This document shows positions 14,029 through 21,837 of a stretch of DNA of 37,103 nucleotides, in pieces. How positions within the stretch are numbered: position 1 is the first letter of the stretch; each line of letters opens with the position of its first letter. Under the pieces are notes generated by a model. It searched no databases. It saw nothing but the letters and a program-made list of their open reading frames with translations, and had not been told where the DNA came from. Source of the stretch: DASZGL01 sp035938875 (lineage in GTDB: Bacteria; Chloroflexota; Dormibacteria; Aeolococcales; Aeolococcaceae); NCBI GenBank assembly GCA_035938875.1, contig DASZGL010000022.1, positions 1-37,103 of the forward strand, read 5' to 3'. The position numbers and the translations under genes were made by a program.

Positions 14029-14931
14029 GAGAGCGGGCCGGTGGCGCTTTCCGGGCTGGGCTGGGCAGGGCTCGCCGTGGTTGCCTTCTCGGGCACCGTG
14101 CCGGCCACCGTCCTGGCCCTTCGCGACATGGATCCGCTGGTGGTCGGCGCCGGCCGCTCGGTGCTCGCCGCCCTGCTGGCCATGGGCGCTCTGCTCGCCG
14201 GGCGCGCGGCGCTGCCCCGGCGCAGCCAGCTGCAGGCACTCCTCCTCGTGGCGTTGGGCTGTGGCATCGGCTTCGGGGTGCTCAGCGCCATCGCTCTGCG
14301 CGACGTCAGCGCCTCGCACGCGGCGGTGCTCATCGGCCTGCTGCCCATGGCCACGGCGGCCGCCGCGGTGGTGCGCGGCGGCGAGCGAGCCAGCCCGCTG
14401 TTCTGGCTGGCCAACGCCGCCGGTTCGGTGGCCGTCGTCGCCTATGCGTGGAGCGACGGTGTCGGCTCCGTGCGCGTCGCCGACGGGCTGCTGCTTCTCG
14501 CCCTGGTCATCGCCGCGGTCGGTTACGCGGAGGGCGGACGCCTGGCGAGAGAGATGCCCGGGTGGCAGGTGATCGCCTGGGGCGTCGTCTTCGCCCTGCC
14601 CGTCTCCGCGCCGCTGACCGGAATCGCACTGGCTACCAGCACCGTTCGCGTGGGCGCTGCGTCGCTCGGTGGATTCGTCTACGTCGGCACCGTCTCCATG
14701 TTCGTGGGGTTCTTCGCCTGGTACCACGGACTGGCACGCGCCGGCGTCACCAGGGGTAGCCAGCTGCAACTGCTGCAGCCGTTCCTGACGCTCGTCTGGG
14801 CTGCCTTGATCCTCGGCGACCACCCAGGAATCGCCGCGCCGCTCACGGCGACCGTCGTTCTCGTCTGCGTTGCCGTCGCGCAGCGCGCCAGGTTTTCGCT
14901 GTCGGTCAGACCAGTGACGCCTCCAGCGTGA
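14005..14931 (+). CDS. DMT superfamily (EamA-type) transporter
   Basis: 308 residues with about ten hydrophobic helices in two EamA repeats: GWAGLAVVAFSGTVPATVLA opens the first, GLLLLALVIAAVGYAEGG and FVYVGTVSMFVGFFAWYHGL lie in the second. SQLQLLQPFLTLVWAALILGDHP is the typical last-repeat motif. DMT/EamA carriers export amino acids or small metabolites. Pairing with a divergent MocR regulator is common and suggests an amino-acid or vitamin B6-related substrate, which is inference. The start is ATG 14005, which would be leaderless; GTG 14041 is a possible alternative that would still give a complete first helix. The 3' end overlaps the convergent osmC-like gene by 26 bp. Confidence 0.9.
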   Translation: MRDKSTAIESGPVALSGLGWAGLAVVAFSGTVPATVLALRDMDPLVVGAGRSVLAALLAMGALLAGRAALPRRSQLQALLLVALGCGIGFGVLSAIALRDVSASHAAVLIGLLPMATAAAAVVRGGERASPLFWLANAAGSVAVVAYAWSDGVGSVRVADGLLLLALVIAAVGYAEGGRLAREMPGWQVIAWGVVFALPVSAPLTGIALATSTVRVGAASLGGFVYVGTVSMFVGFFAWYHGLARAGVTRGSQLQLLQPFLTLVWAALILGDHPGIAAPLTATVVLVCVAVAQRARFSLSVRPVTPPA

Positions 14932-15331
14932 TGGGCACGGCCGCGAGTGCCTTGGACACGGGACATCCGGCTTTGGCGGCGTCGGCCGCCTGGCTGAAGG
15001 CAGCCGCATCCATCCCCGGCACAGTTCCGCGAACTGTGAGGTGGATACCGGTGATTCCCTCGCCCGCCTGGAACGTCACCCGCGCCGAGGTGTCCAGCCG
15101 CTCCGCCTTGTGCCCGGTCTTCACAAGCCCGGCGGACAGCGCCATGGCAAAGCAGCCCGAGTGCGCGGCGGCGATCAGCTCCTCCGGACTCGTTCCCGAC
15201 TCGCGCGACTCCGCGCGCTGCTTCCACGTCAGGGCGAGCTCACCAAAGGCGCCGCTGGCAGGACGTACGGTGCCGCTCCCCGTGGCGAGGTCGCCCTTCC
15301 AGGTCGCCTCGGCTCTGCTCTCGACCGCCAT
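14906..15331 (-). CDS. OsmC family peroxiredoxin
   Basis: 141-residue OsmC protein, a full-length member. The two redox cysteines are C60 in AAAHSGCFAMAL and C123 in KAGCPVSKAL, the spacing expected of thiol-dependent organic hydroperoxide reductases. SGTSPEELIAAAHSGC is the family signature. It reduces organic hydroperoxides in the cytosol, usually with lipoyl or low-molecular-weight thiol partners; the partner is not shown here. AGGAGG (15339-15344) lies 7 nt before ATG 15331 and fixes the start. It is divergent from the aldo/keto reductase across 83 bp, with no MarR/OhrR gene adjacent. Confidence 0.93.
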   Translation of the reverse strand: MAVESRAEATWKGDLATGSGTVRPASGAFGELALTWKQRAESRESGTSPEELIAAAHSGCFAMALSAGLVKTGHKAERLDTSARVTFQAGEGITGIHLTVRGTVPGMDAAAFSQAADAAKAGCPVSKALAAVPITLEASLV

Positions 15332-15338
15332 ACCGCGT

Positions 15339-15344
15339 CCTCCT
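15339..15344 (-). promoter_or_regulatory. Ribosome-binding site of the osmC-like gene
   Basis: AGGAGG on the minus strand, 7 nt before ATG 15331. Confidence 0.75.
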
Positions 15345-15402
15345 GATGTCGCCGTCTGATATCGCCGTTTTCGCGGTGCACATGGATTGGCGACCGAGAC
15401 TC

Positions 15403-15408
15403 TAGGAT
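15403..15408 (+). promoter_or_regulatory. Candidate leaderless -10 box of the aldo/keto reductase gene
   Basis: TAGGAT ends 6 nt before the GTG at 15415. No ribosome-binding site is present, so the message probably begins at the start codon. No convincing -35. Confidence 0.5.
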
Positions 15409-15414
15409 GTCGCC

Positions 15415-16389
15415 GTGCGTCAGCGTCCCCTGGGTCGTTCGGGCCTCGATGTCTCCGCGGTGATCATCGGCTGCGGCACCATCGGCGGCATCGGCAGCCC
15501 GCGCGAAACGCTCGGGCATGGCCTCAGCGACGACGAGGCCGTCACCATGCTGGATACCGCGCTCGCCCTCGGCATCACCGCTCTCGATACGGCCAACAGC
15601 TACGCGGGGGGCCAAAGCGAGCGCGTCATCGGCCGCTGGCTTGGGCAACGCGGTGGCCGCAGCATGCTCATCGCCACCAAGGTGGGCGCTCCCGTCGAGC
15701 CGGGTCAGGACGGCATCGACCTCAGCCACGACCACATCCTTCGCCAGGTGGACCGCAGTCTCGAGCGGTTGGGCGTCGATCACGTCGACATGTACCTGTC
15801 ACACGCGCCCGACGAGAGCACGCCGATCGACGAGACGCTCAGCGCCTTCGCCGAGCTGCTGGAGAACGGCAAAGTGTCCGCCGTCGGTGGATGCAACCTC
15901 AGCGTCGCGCAGGTCGAGGCGATGCTCGACGCCAGCGAGCGGCACGGCCTGCCTCGCTACCAGTGGATACAGAACGAGTACAGCCTGCTCGCTCGGGGCG
16001 ACGAGTCGGAGGTTCTCCCTCTCTGCCGGGCAAGCGGACTCGGCTACACGCCGCACAGCACCCTGTGTGGTGGAATTCTCAGCGGGAGATACGTGCCCGG
16101 CGGACAACCTGAGCCTGGATCACGGGTGGCGGTGCGCCCCGCGCCATACGCCGAACACCTAGTACCGGCGACCCTCGATGGTGTCCAGCGATTCGCCGGC
16201 GCCGCAGCGGCACGCGGGGTCGGCACTGCTGCGCTGGCGCATGCGTGGGTCATGTCGCATCCCGACGTCACGGCTCCGCTCGTCGCACCGCGGCTCGCTC
16301 GACACTTCGAGGCGGTCAGCGACGCCTTGCTGATCCACCTCGACGAGGACGAGCGTGCTCAACTCGCGGGCCTGCTGGTGGCAAGCTAG
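15415..16389 (+). CDS. Aldo/keto reductase
   Basis: 324-residue (beta/alpha)8 NADPH-dependent oxidoreductase. The catalytic tetrad is complete: D58 and Y63 in LDTANSYAGGQSE, K89 in LIATKVG, H130 in MYLSHAPD. QNEYSLLARG is the usual strand-6 loop. It reduces aldehydes or ketones, with substrate unknown; LSRGD/SDP-type neighbours resemble the YajO/AKR-11-12-like groups. GTG 15415 is a likely leaderless start. It heads a same-strand run with a cupin (37-bp gap), an Eis-like acetyltransferase (27 bp) and a sulfatase (7 bp), so one operon is plausible. Confidence 0.92.
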   Translation: MRQRPLGRSGLDVSAVIIGCGTIGGIGSPRETLGHGLSDDEAVTMLDTALALGITALDTANSYAGGQSERVIGRWLGQRGGRSMLIATKVGAPVEPGQDGIDLSHDHILRQVDRSLERLGVDHVDMYLSHAPDESTPIDETLSAFAELLENGKVSAVGGCNLSVAQVEAMLDASERHGLPRYQWIQNEYSLLARGDESEVLPLCRASGLGYTPHSTLCGGILSGRYVPGGQPEPGSRVAVRPAPYAEHLVPATLDGVQRFAGAAAARGVGTAALAHAWVMSHPDVTAPLVAPRLARHFEAVSDALLIHLDEDERAQLAGLLVAS

Positions 16390-16411
16390 GGCGTCGATCG
16401 AACCTGAGCAT

Positions 16412-16417
16412 GGGAGG
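16412..16417 (+). promoter_or_regulatory. Ribosome-binding site of the cupin gene
   Basis: GGGAGG lies 9 nt before GTG 16427 and decides against the in-frame ATG at 16355, which overlaps the reductase gene. Confidence 0.65.
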
Positions 16418-16426
16418 TGGCTGCCG

Positions 16427-16960
16427 GTGCATTTGCGACGCGTGGTGACCGGTCAGGCGGCGGACGGCAGGTCGGTGTTTGTCAGCGACGACGTGGTGCA
16501 CCCGGTGACGCTGGCGGCGATGCCAGGGGCGGAGTTCCACCGGATCTGGGGAAGCGACCAGGTGGTCGAGCTCCCCAGCAACGGCACAACGCCGACAGCG
16601 CCTGATTATTTCCCGCCGGTAGGAGGATTCCGCCTTGCCCTCTACACGTTCGGCCCCAACGGCGCAGCGCCGCCGGCCGACCTCGACCACGAGGCGGCGA
16701 TTGCGGAGATCCGCCGCAAGCTGCCGGGTATCCTAGAGGTCCGCGAGGTCGATCAGCCCAGGATGCACACCACCGACACCGTCGACGTCGACGTCATCCT
16801 CGCAGGCGAGGTGTGGCTCGAACTCGACGATGGCGCCGAAGTCCACCTGCGCACTGGTGACTGCGTTGTGCAGAACGGGACGCGCCATGCGTGGCACAAC
16901 CGATCGTCGCAGCCATGCACCATGCTCGTTGCCGTCATCGGCGCGCAGCGGCGTCGCTGA
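16427..16960 (+). CDS. Cupin domain protein
   Basis: 177 residues with a single C-terminal cupin barrel. Motif 1 is MHTTDTVDVDVILAGE (H114 and E128 as metal-ligand candidates; the second His of the classical HxH is replaced). Motif 2 is GDCVVQNGTRHAWHN (H154, N158), a clean match. Residues 1-100 form an N-terminal region with an unusual PDYFPPVGGFRLALYTF block. Similar one-domain cupins bind Fe, Mn or Ni and act as dioxygenases, isomerases or sensors; the reaction cannot be told. It sits in the reductase-cupin-acetyltransferase-sulfatase run, suggesting small-molecule modification. Confidence 0.85.
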   Translation: MHLRRVVTGQAADGRSVFVSDDVVHPVTLAAMPGAEFHRIWGSDQVVELPSNGTTPTAPDYFPPVGGFRLALYTFGPNGAAPPADLDHEAAIAEIRRKLPGILEVREVDQPRMHTTDTVDVDVILAGEVWLELDDGAEVHLRTGDCVVQNGTRHAWHNRSSQPCTMLVAVIGAQRRR

Positions 16961-16987
16961 TCGAGCCTCTGTCATGATCGCGCTCAC

Positions 16988-18214
16988 GTGAGCATCACCG
17001 TCCGCTCCATCACAGCAGATGAGCTCGAAGCGGTGTCGAACATTGACTGCGCATTGTTCGGATACCGTCCGACTCCCGACAACACTGCGTACCTGGGCAC
17101 CCTCTTCGACCTCCCTCGGGTGATCTGCGCCTTCGACGGCGACACCATGGTGGGCATATCGGCGGCGCTCCCACTGGAGCTGACTCTTCCCGGTGGCGCC
17201 CAGATGCGGATGGCGGGGATCACGTGGGTGGGAGTCCAGCCGACCCACACGCGGCAGGGCATCATGCGCCGTCTCCTCATGGCTCAGCTCGACGCGCTCC
17301 CCGAGCACGGTGAGCCCATCGCCGGGCTGATGGCCGCGGAGAGCCTGCTCTACCGGCGATTCGGCTTCGGCATCGCTTCGCGTTGCCGGCGCGTCGAGGT
17401 GGATCCGCGTCATGCCGCTCACCGTGTGCCGTTTGTCGACTCGGGGACGATGGAGCTCGTCGATGTCGAAGCATTCCTGCGCCACCTCGAGACGATGCAC
17501 ACCAGAGTGCGGGCAATGCGCAACGGCATGGTGTCGATTTCGTCAGCGAGACACCGCGAGACCTACCGTCGCGCCGGCGAGGAATACGAGGGTGCGGGAC
17601 CGATGCAGATGTACGTGCATCGCGACCCCGCCGGCGAGGTCGACGGCCTCGTCTCGTTCCGCCTTGCCCCACACTGGGAGAACGGGTTTCCTGACTTCGA
17701 GCTTCGCGTGAACCAACTGGTGGGCGCAAGCACAGTCGTCGAGACGGCGTTGTGGCGCCTCTGCCTCGAGCACGACCTGGTGACCAAGGTGGTCGCTGCC
17801 GGACGGCCAGTCGACGAACCCATCGCCGACCTCTTCGCCGATCCCCGTCGGTGGGTGACGCGCGAGATGGATGATCTGCACGTGCGCCCGTTCGCGGTGC
17901 CGGCGCTGCTCGCCGCACGCCGCTACTCGCGTGAGGACGCCCTGGTGATCGAGGTGCGGGACGAGCTCTTCAGCGAGGCTGGTGGCCGTTTCCGCCTCGA
18001 GGGTGGACGCGACGGCGCCGAGTGCACGCGTACCGATGCGGTTGCCGACATCGTGCTGGGACCTGCTGAGCTCGGTGCCGTTCTGCTCGGCGACACCGCG
18101 GTGGAGCGCCTTTGGCGTGCCGGGCTGGTCGACGAATGCACTCCCGGTGCCGTATGGCGCGCCACCGCGATGATGCGCTGGTCGCCCGCGCCGTGGGCGT
18201 CGTACATGTTCTGA
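16988..18214 (+). CDS. Eis-like GNAT N-acetyltransferase
   Basis: 408 residues, close to the length of mycobacterial Eis (about 400). The N-terminal GNAT domain has the acetyl-CoA loop VGVQPTHTRQGIMRRLL (about 81-97). Y122 in LLYRRFGFG occupies the place of the Eis catalytic tyrosine. A second GNAT-like region and a C-terminal SCP2-type domain follow, and the chain ends in ASYMF, so the terminal carboxylate, the catalytic base in Eis, is at F408. Eis enzymes acetylate amines such as aminoglycosides, polyamines and peptides using acetyl-CoA. The substrate here is unknown. Starts at GTG 16988, 27 nt after the cupin gene, and ends 7 nt before the sulfatase gene. Confidence 0.9.
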   Translation: MSITVRSITADELEAVSNIDCALFGYRPTPDNTAYLGTLFDLPRVICAFDGDTMVGISAALPLELTLPGGAQMRMAGITWVGVQPTHTRQGIMRRLLMAQLDALPEHGEPIAGLMAAESLLYRRFGFGIASRCRRVEVDPRHAAHRVPFVDSGTMELVDVEAFLRHLETMHTRVRAMRNGMVSISSARHRETYRRAGEEYEGAGPMQMYVHRDPAGEVDGLVSFRLAPHWENGFPDFELRVNQLVGASTVVETALWRLCLEHDLVTKVVAAGRPVDEPIADLFADPRRWVTREMDDLHVRPFAVPALLAARRYSREDALVIEVRDELFSEAGGRFRLEGGRDGAECTRTDAVADIVLGPAELGAVLLGDTAVERLWRAGLVDECTPGAVWRATAMMRWSPAPWASYMF

Positions 18215-18221
18215 TGCACGC

Positions 18222-20483
18222 ATGACCGGCGAGCCCTTCGGCGGCACCATCGGGCGCTACGTCACCGAGTCGGTGCCGTGGTGGCCGCCCGCGCAGCGTG
18301 CGCCGGACGGTGCGCCCAATATCGTCATGCTCGTCCTTGACGATGTCGGGTTCGCCCAACTTGGCTGTTTCGGCTCCGACCTGCGGACGCCCACCTTCGA
18401 CGCGCTTGCCGCCGGCGGGCTTCGCTACACCAACTTCCACACCACCGCGCTGTGCTCGCCGACTCGCGCCGGCCTGCTCACCGGCCGCAATCACCACAGC
18501 AATGGCATGGGCCGCGTCATCGAGCTGGCCACCGGCTTTCCCGGCTACAACGCGCGTATCCCCAAGAGCAATGGGTTCCTCTCCGAGATCCTCGCCGGCA
18601 ACGGCTACGCGACCTGGGCGGTGGGCAAGTGGCATCTCACACCGGAGGACGAGTGTCACCTCGCAGCAACGCGTGAACGATGGCCGTTGGGACGCGGCTT
18701 CGAGCGCTTCTACGGCTTCTTCGGCGGCGAGACCAACCAGTTCGCACCCGCGCTCATCGCCGACAACCACCAAGTGGCGCTACCGCGCGGCTCCGACGAC
18801 GGATACCACCTCACCGAAGATCTCATCGACCGGTGCATCGAGCTGGTCGGCGACCTACGCGCCATCGACACCCTCAAGCCGTTCTTCCTGTACCTGTGCT
18901 TCGGCGCATGTCACTCGCCACACCAGGCGCCGCGGCCGTGGCTGGATTCGTACGCAGGACAGTTCGACCAGGGTTGGGACGTGTGGCGGGAGGGGACCTT
19001 CGCACGCCAGGTCGCTGAGGGCACGATCCCGGCGCACACGCGATTGTCTCCGCGACCGGACTGGGTGCCGGCCTGGGATTCGCTGAGCCGCGACCAGCAG
19101 CGTCTCTACGCACGCTACATGGAGGCGTTTGCGGCGTTCCTCTCACACTGCGATCACCACGTGGGACGTCTCGTCGACTTCCTCGCCGCTCAGGGGGAGC
19201 TGGACAACACGCTGTTCCTCGTCCTCTCGGACAACGGCGCCAGCTCGGAGGGCGGAGTCGGTGGGTCGCTCAACGATGTGCGCCTCTGGAACCTGGTGCC
19301 GACGACGCTGGAAGAACAGCTGGCTCGCATCGACGAGATCGGTGGTCCCCGGTGCCACAACAACTATCCGTGGGGATGGACGGTGGCCGGCAACACGCCG
19401 TTCCGGCGCTGGAAACGCGAGGTCCATGAGGGCGGAGTCGCCGATCCGTTGCTGGTGCACTGGCCGCGAGGCATCGCCGCACGCGACCAGGTTCGGCGGC
19501 AGTACGTCCACTGCATCGATCTCTTCTCCACCATCCTCGACGCCGCAGGCATCGCCGCGCCGGCGGTGATCGACGGCGTCGAGCAGTCACCGATCGAGGG
19601 CGTGAGCTTCGCATCCACGTTTGGGTCTGCCGATGGGGCCGAGGTGCGCGACACGCAGTACTACGAGATGTTCGGCTGCCGTGCGCTGTACCAGCGCGGT
19701 TGGAAGGCGGTGACCTACCACCCGGTGATGAACCAGGACTTCGACAGTGACCGCTGGGAGCTCTACAACGTCGTCGACGATCCCTCGGAGTGCAACGACC
19801 TCGCCGCCGCTGAACCCAGCCGTCTGCAGGCGATGATCGAGCGGTGGTGGGACGAGGCGAAGCGCCACAACGTGCTGCCGCTCGACGCCCGGCCCCTCTC
19901 GGACCTCGTGCTCGACCGGCCCCGCTCGGTTCCGCCGCGCAGCCGCTACGTCTATCTCCCGGACACGTCAGCCGTGCCGGAGGCGGTCGCGGTCAACGTG
20001 CGCAACCGATGGCATCGAATCACCGCATACATCGTGGTGACCGACCCGCCACAGGGCGTCCTCATCGCCCAGGGTTCGCTGCTTGGGGGTTGGTCGCTGT
20101 TCATCAAGGACTCTGTGCTGCGCTATGTCCACAACCTCGCGGGATACGAGCAGCACGTAATCGAAGCGACGGTCGACCTGGACGCTGGCCGGCATGAGCT
20201 GGCGTTCACCTTCATTCGTGACGGTGACCACCGCGGCACGGGCGTGCTCTCTGTCGACGGCCAGCGCGTCGCCGGGGCGCGGATCCCGGCGTTCACGCCG
20301 CTGCGCTTCTCCCTCACCGGCGCCGGCTTGACCTGCGGCTACAGCGGGGAACTTCCGGTCTGCGACGATTATCGCGCACCGTTTCGCTTCACCGGCAGCA
20401 TCGAGCGTGTCGTCGTCGAGGTCGACGGCGAACCGTTCCTGGATCCCGAAGGCGAGGCACAGGTCGCGGTCGAGACCCAGTGA
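18222..20483 (+). CDS. Type I sulfatase (arylsulfatase family)
   Basis: 753 residues of the alkaline phosphatase/sulfatase superfamily. The formylglycine motif C78-S-P-T-R82-A-G-L-L-T-G-R is intact and the cysteine type implies maturation by FGE. Metal ligands and active-site residues are visible as LDD (D40, D41), GKWH (K136, H138), H231/H234 and SDNG (D337, N338). Residues ~545-753 are a beta-rich C-terminal domain, as in large arylsulfatases. No signal peptide is visible at the N-terminus, so it should act in the cytoplasm. No formylglycine-generating enzyme lies in the window. Start ATG 18222, 7 nt after the acetyltransferase stop, suggests translational coupling. Substrate (aryl or alkyl sulfate) unknown. 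Confidence 0.93.
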   Translation: MTGEPFGGTIGRYVTESVPWWPPAQRAPDGAPNIVMLVLDDVGFAQLGCFGSDLRTPTFDALAAGGLRYTNFHTTALCSPTRAGLLTGRNHHSNGMGRVIELATGFPGYNARIPKSNGFLSEILAGNGYATWAVGKWHLTPEDECHLAATRERWPLGRGFERFYGFFGGETNQFAPALIADNHQVALPRGSDDGYHLTEDLIDRCIELVGDLRAIDTLKPFFLYLCFGACHSPHQAPRPWLDSYAGQFDQGWDVWREGTFARQVAEGTIPAHTRLSPRPDWVPAWDSLSRDQQRLYARYMEAFAAFLSHCDHHVGRLVDFLAAQGELDNTLFLVLSDNGASSEGGVGGSLNDVRLWNLVPTTLEEQLARIDEIGGPRCHNNYPWGWTVAGNTPFRRWKREVHEGGVADPLLVHWPRGIAARDQVRRQYVHCIDLFSTILDAAGIAAPAVIDGVEQSPIEGVSFASTFGSADGAEVRDTQYYEMFGCRALYQRGWKAVTYHPVMNQDFDSDRWELYNVVDDPSECNDLAAAEPSRLQAMIERWWDEAKRHNVLPLDARPLSDLVLDRPRSVPPRSRYVYLPDTSAVPEAVAVNVRNRWHRITAYIVVTDPPQGVLIAQGSLLGGWSLFIKDSVLRYVHNLAGYEQHVIEATVDLDAGRHELAFTFIRDGDHRGTGVLSVDGQRVAGARIPAFTPLRFSLTGAGLTCGYSGELPVCDDYRAPFRFTGSIERVVVEVDGEPFLDPEGEAQVAVETQ

Positions 20484-20508
20484 GCCGTCGCGCGGACGCG
20501 ACGCGTGC

Positions 20509-21747
20509 TCACGGGGTGGGCGGCGACTCTGGTTGAGGAGTGGAGAATCCGTGCGCCGACAGCCACGTCGCGATACGCACGAAGACGTCTCGGCCAAGTC
20601 GCTGCGCCTGGTCGTCGTCCTGGGTCAACCCGGTCGCCGTCTCGAAGAGCCCGTGGTCGACACCAGGCAGCACCTGGATGTCGAAGTTGGACTTGCCCAG
20701 TCCGTGGAGGACCTCGCTATTGACCGTCGTGGGGACCTGACGATCGATCTCGCCGTTCAGCCAGACGATCGGCTTGCTCATCGTTGCCAGGATCGGTCCG
20801 GGGTCGTATCCAGAGTGGTCGGCACGCACCGCCGCGTTCATCGCGGCTGCAGATTCGGTCGGCAGCTGTCGTGAACCGCCGCTGAAAGCGGCCCAGACTC
20901 CCTGCTGGCCCACGGTCACGGCGGGCCCGGAGACAAGCACGGCAAAGGCAGCGTCGGGATCGCGCTGGATCGCCAGAGGGACAGTCCAACCACCCTGGCT
21001 GCCGCCGTGGAAACCGACACGATGGGCGTCGACGCCGGGAAACGCTGCCAGGAATCGCACGCTCGCCGCGGCGTCGTCGGCGTAGATGCGCAGGTTCTCC
21101 TCACTCGCCAGCTCGCCCGGGTACTGGCCGGTGGAGTCGCCGTTGCCCCGCTTGTCGTAGGCGAGAACCGTCAGTCCGAGACTTGCGTAGAGCGCGACCC
21201 ACACCCCGTAATCGATGCGCGGTCCCAGTCCCGAGCCGTGCACGATGACGATTCCCGGGTGCGGCCCCGCCGTGATCGGCTCGGTGATCGTGCCCGCGAG
21301 CACTGCGCCCTGCGCCGGAACGTGCACCTCGGTCTCCTTGAACTGCAGGCGGCGGGCCACGACCGGTTGGCCGGTGACCGGCGCGAGCGTCATCTGGTCG
21401 GCGCGCTGACCGGCGAGGTGGAAGGTGACGTCGGCCTCTTTCGGCGTGCTGACCATGAACCCGGGACCGACCGTCAGGTGGTCCGCGGTCGACGTCGGGT
21501 AAAGCTGGCGGAACCAGCCGTCGTCGAGGTTGAGCAGGTGGCCATGACCGTTGACCGCGTAGGTCGTGCCGTCGTCGCTGCGGTATGCGCCGGCGTACTC
21601 GGCGAAGTGGACCGCTGCGCTTGCCGGCGATGGGGTGGGGGAGGGCGCGGCCGTCGCCTTCGATGCCCCGCTCGTCGTCGAAGACCCGCTGCTGCAACTG
21701 GTGACGACCAGGGCCGCGACGACGGCGAGCACTCCACCGATCCTCAT
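20509..21747 (-). CDS. Alpha/beta hydrolase lipoprotein
   Basis: 412 residues. MRIGGVLAVVAALVVTSC is a lipoprotein signal with lipid-modified C18, followed by a low-complexity Ser/Thr/Pro linker. Residues ~45-130 form a small N-terminal beta domain. The rest is an alpha/beta hydrolase: VHGSGLGPR is the oxyanion region, HGGSQGG carries nucleophile S240, D325 is in GEIDRQVP and H355 in VDHG, so the triad is complete. It resembles secreted acyl/dienelactone-hydrolase-like esterases acting outside the membrane; substrate unknown. A TAACCT -10 box lies 10 nt before ATG 21747. Divergent from a PQQ-propeller lipoprotein. Confidence 0.9.
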   Translation of the reverse strand: MRIGGVLAVVAALVVTSCSSGSSTTSGASKATAAPSPTPSPASAAVHFAEYAGAYRSDDGTTYAVNGHGHLLNLDDGWFRQLYPTSTADHLTVGPGFMVSTPKEADVTFHLAGQRADQMTLAPVTGQPVVARRLQFKETEVHVPAQGAVLAGTITEPITAGPHPGIVIVHGSGLGPRIDYGVWVALYASLGLTVLAYDKRGNGDSTGQYPGELASEENLRIYADDAAASVRFLAAFPGVDAHRVGFHGGSQGGWTVPLAIQRDPDAAFAVLVSGPAVTVGQQGVWAAFSGGSRQLPTESAAAMNAAVRADHSGYDPGPILATMSKPIVWLNGEIDRQVPTTVNSEVLHGLGKSNFDIQVLPGVDHGLFETATGLTQDDDQAQRLGRDVFVRIATWLSAHGFSTPQPESPPTP

Positions 21748-21757
21748 GGCCGCGGTC

Positions 21758-21763
21758 AGGTTA
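21758..21763 (-). promoter_or_regulatory. Candidate -10 box of the hydrolase lipoprotein gene
   Basis: TAACCT on the minus strand, 10 nt before ATG 21747. The same TAACCTGAC string sits before the WYL regulator gene, supporting it as a real promoter element. Confidence 0.4.
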
Positions 21764-21837
21764 ACCCGGGTGGGAGCACGGGCGAATCACCCTGGCGGGG
21801 GATGTCGGCGACAGGCGAACTGCGCTGTACTCCCCTC

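Noticed and set aside
21007..21837. Upstream extension of the PQQ-propeller frame
   Set aside because: It is antisense to the hydrolase lipoprotein gene. Starting at GTG 21838 (or ATG 21802) gives a proper lipoprotein signal.
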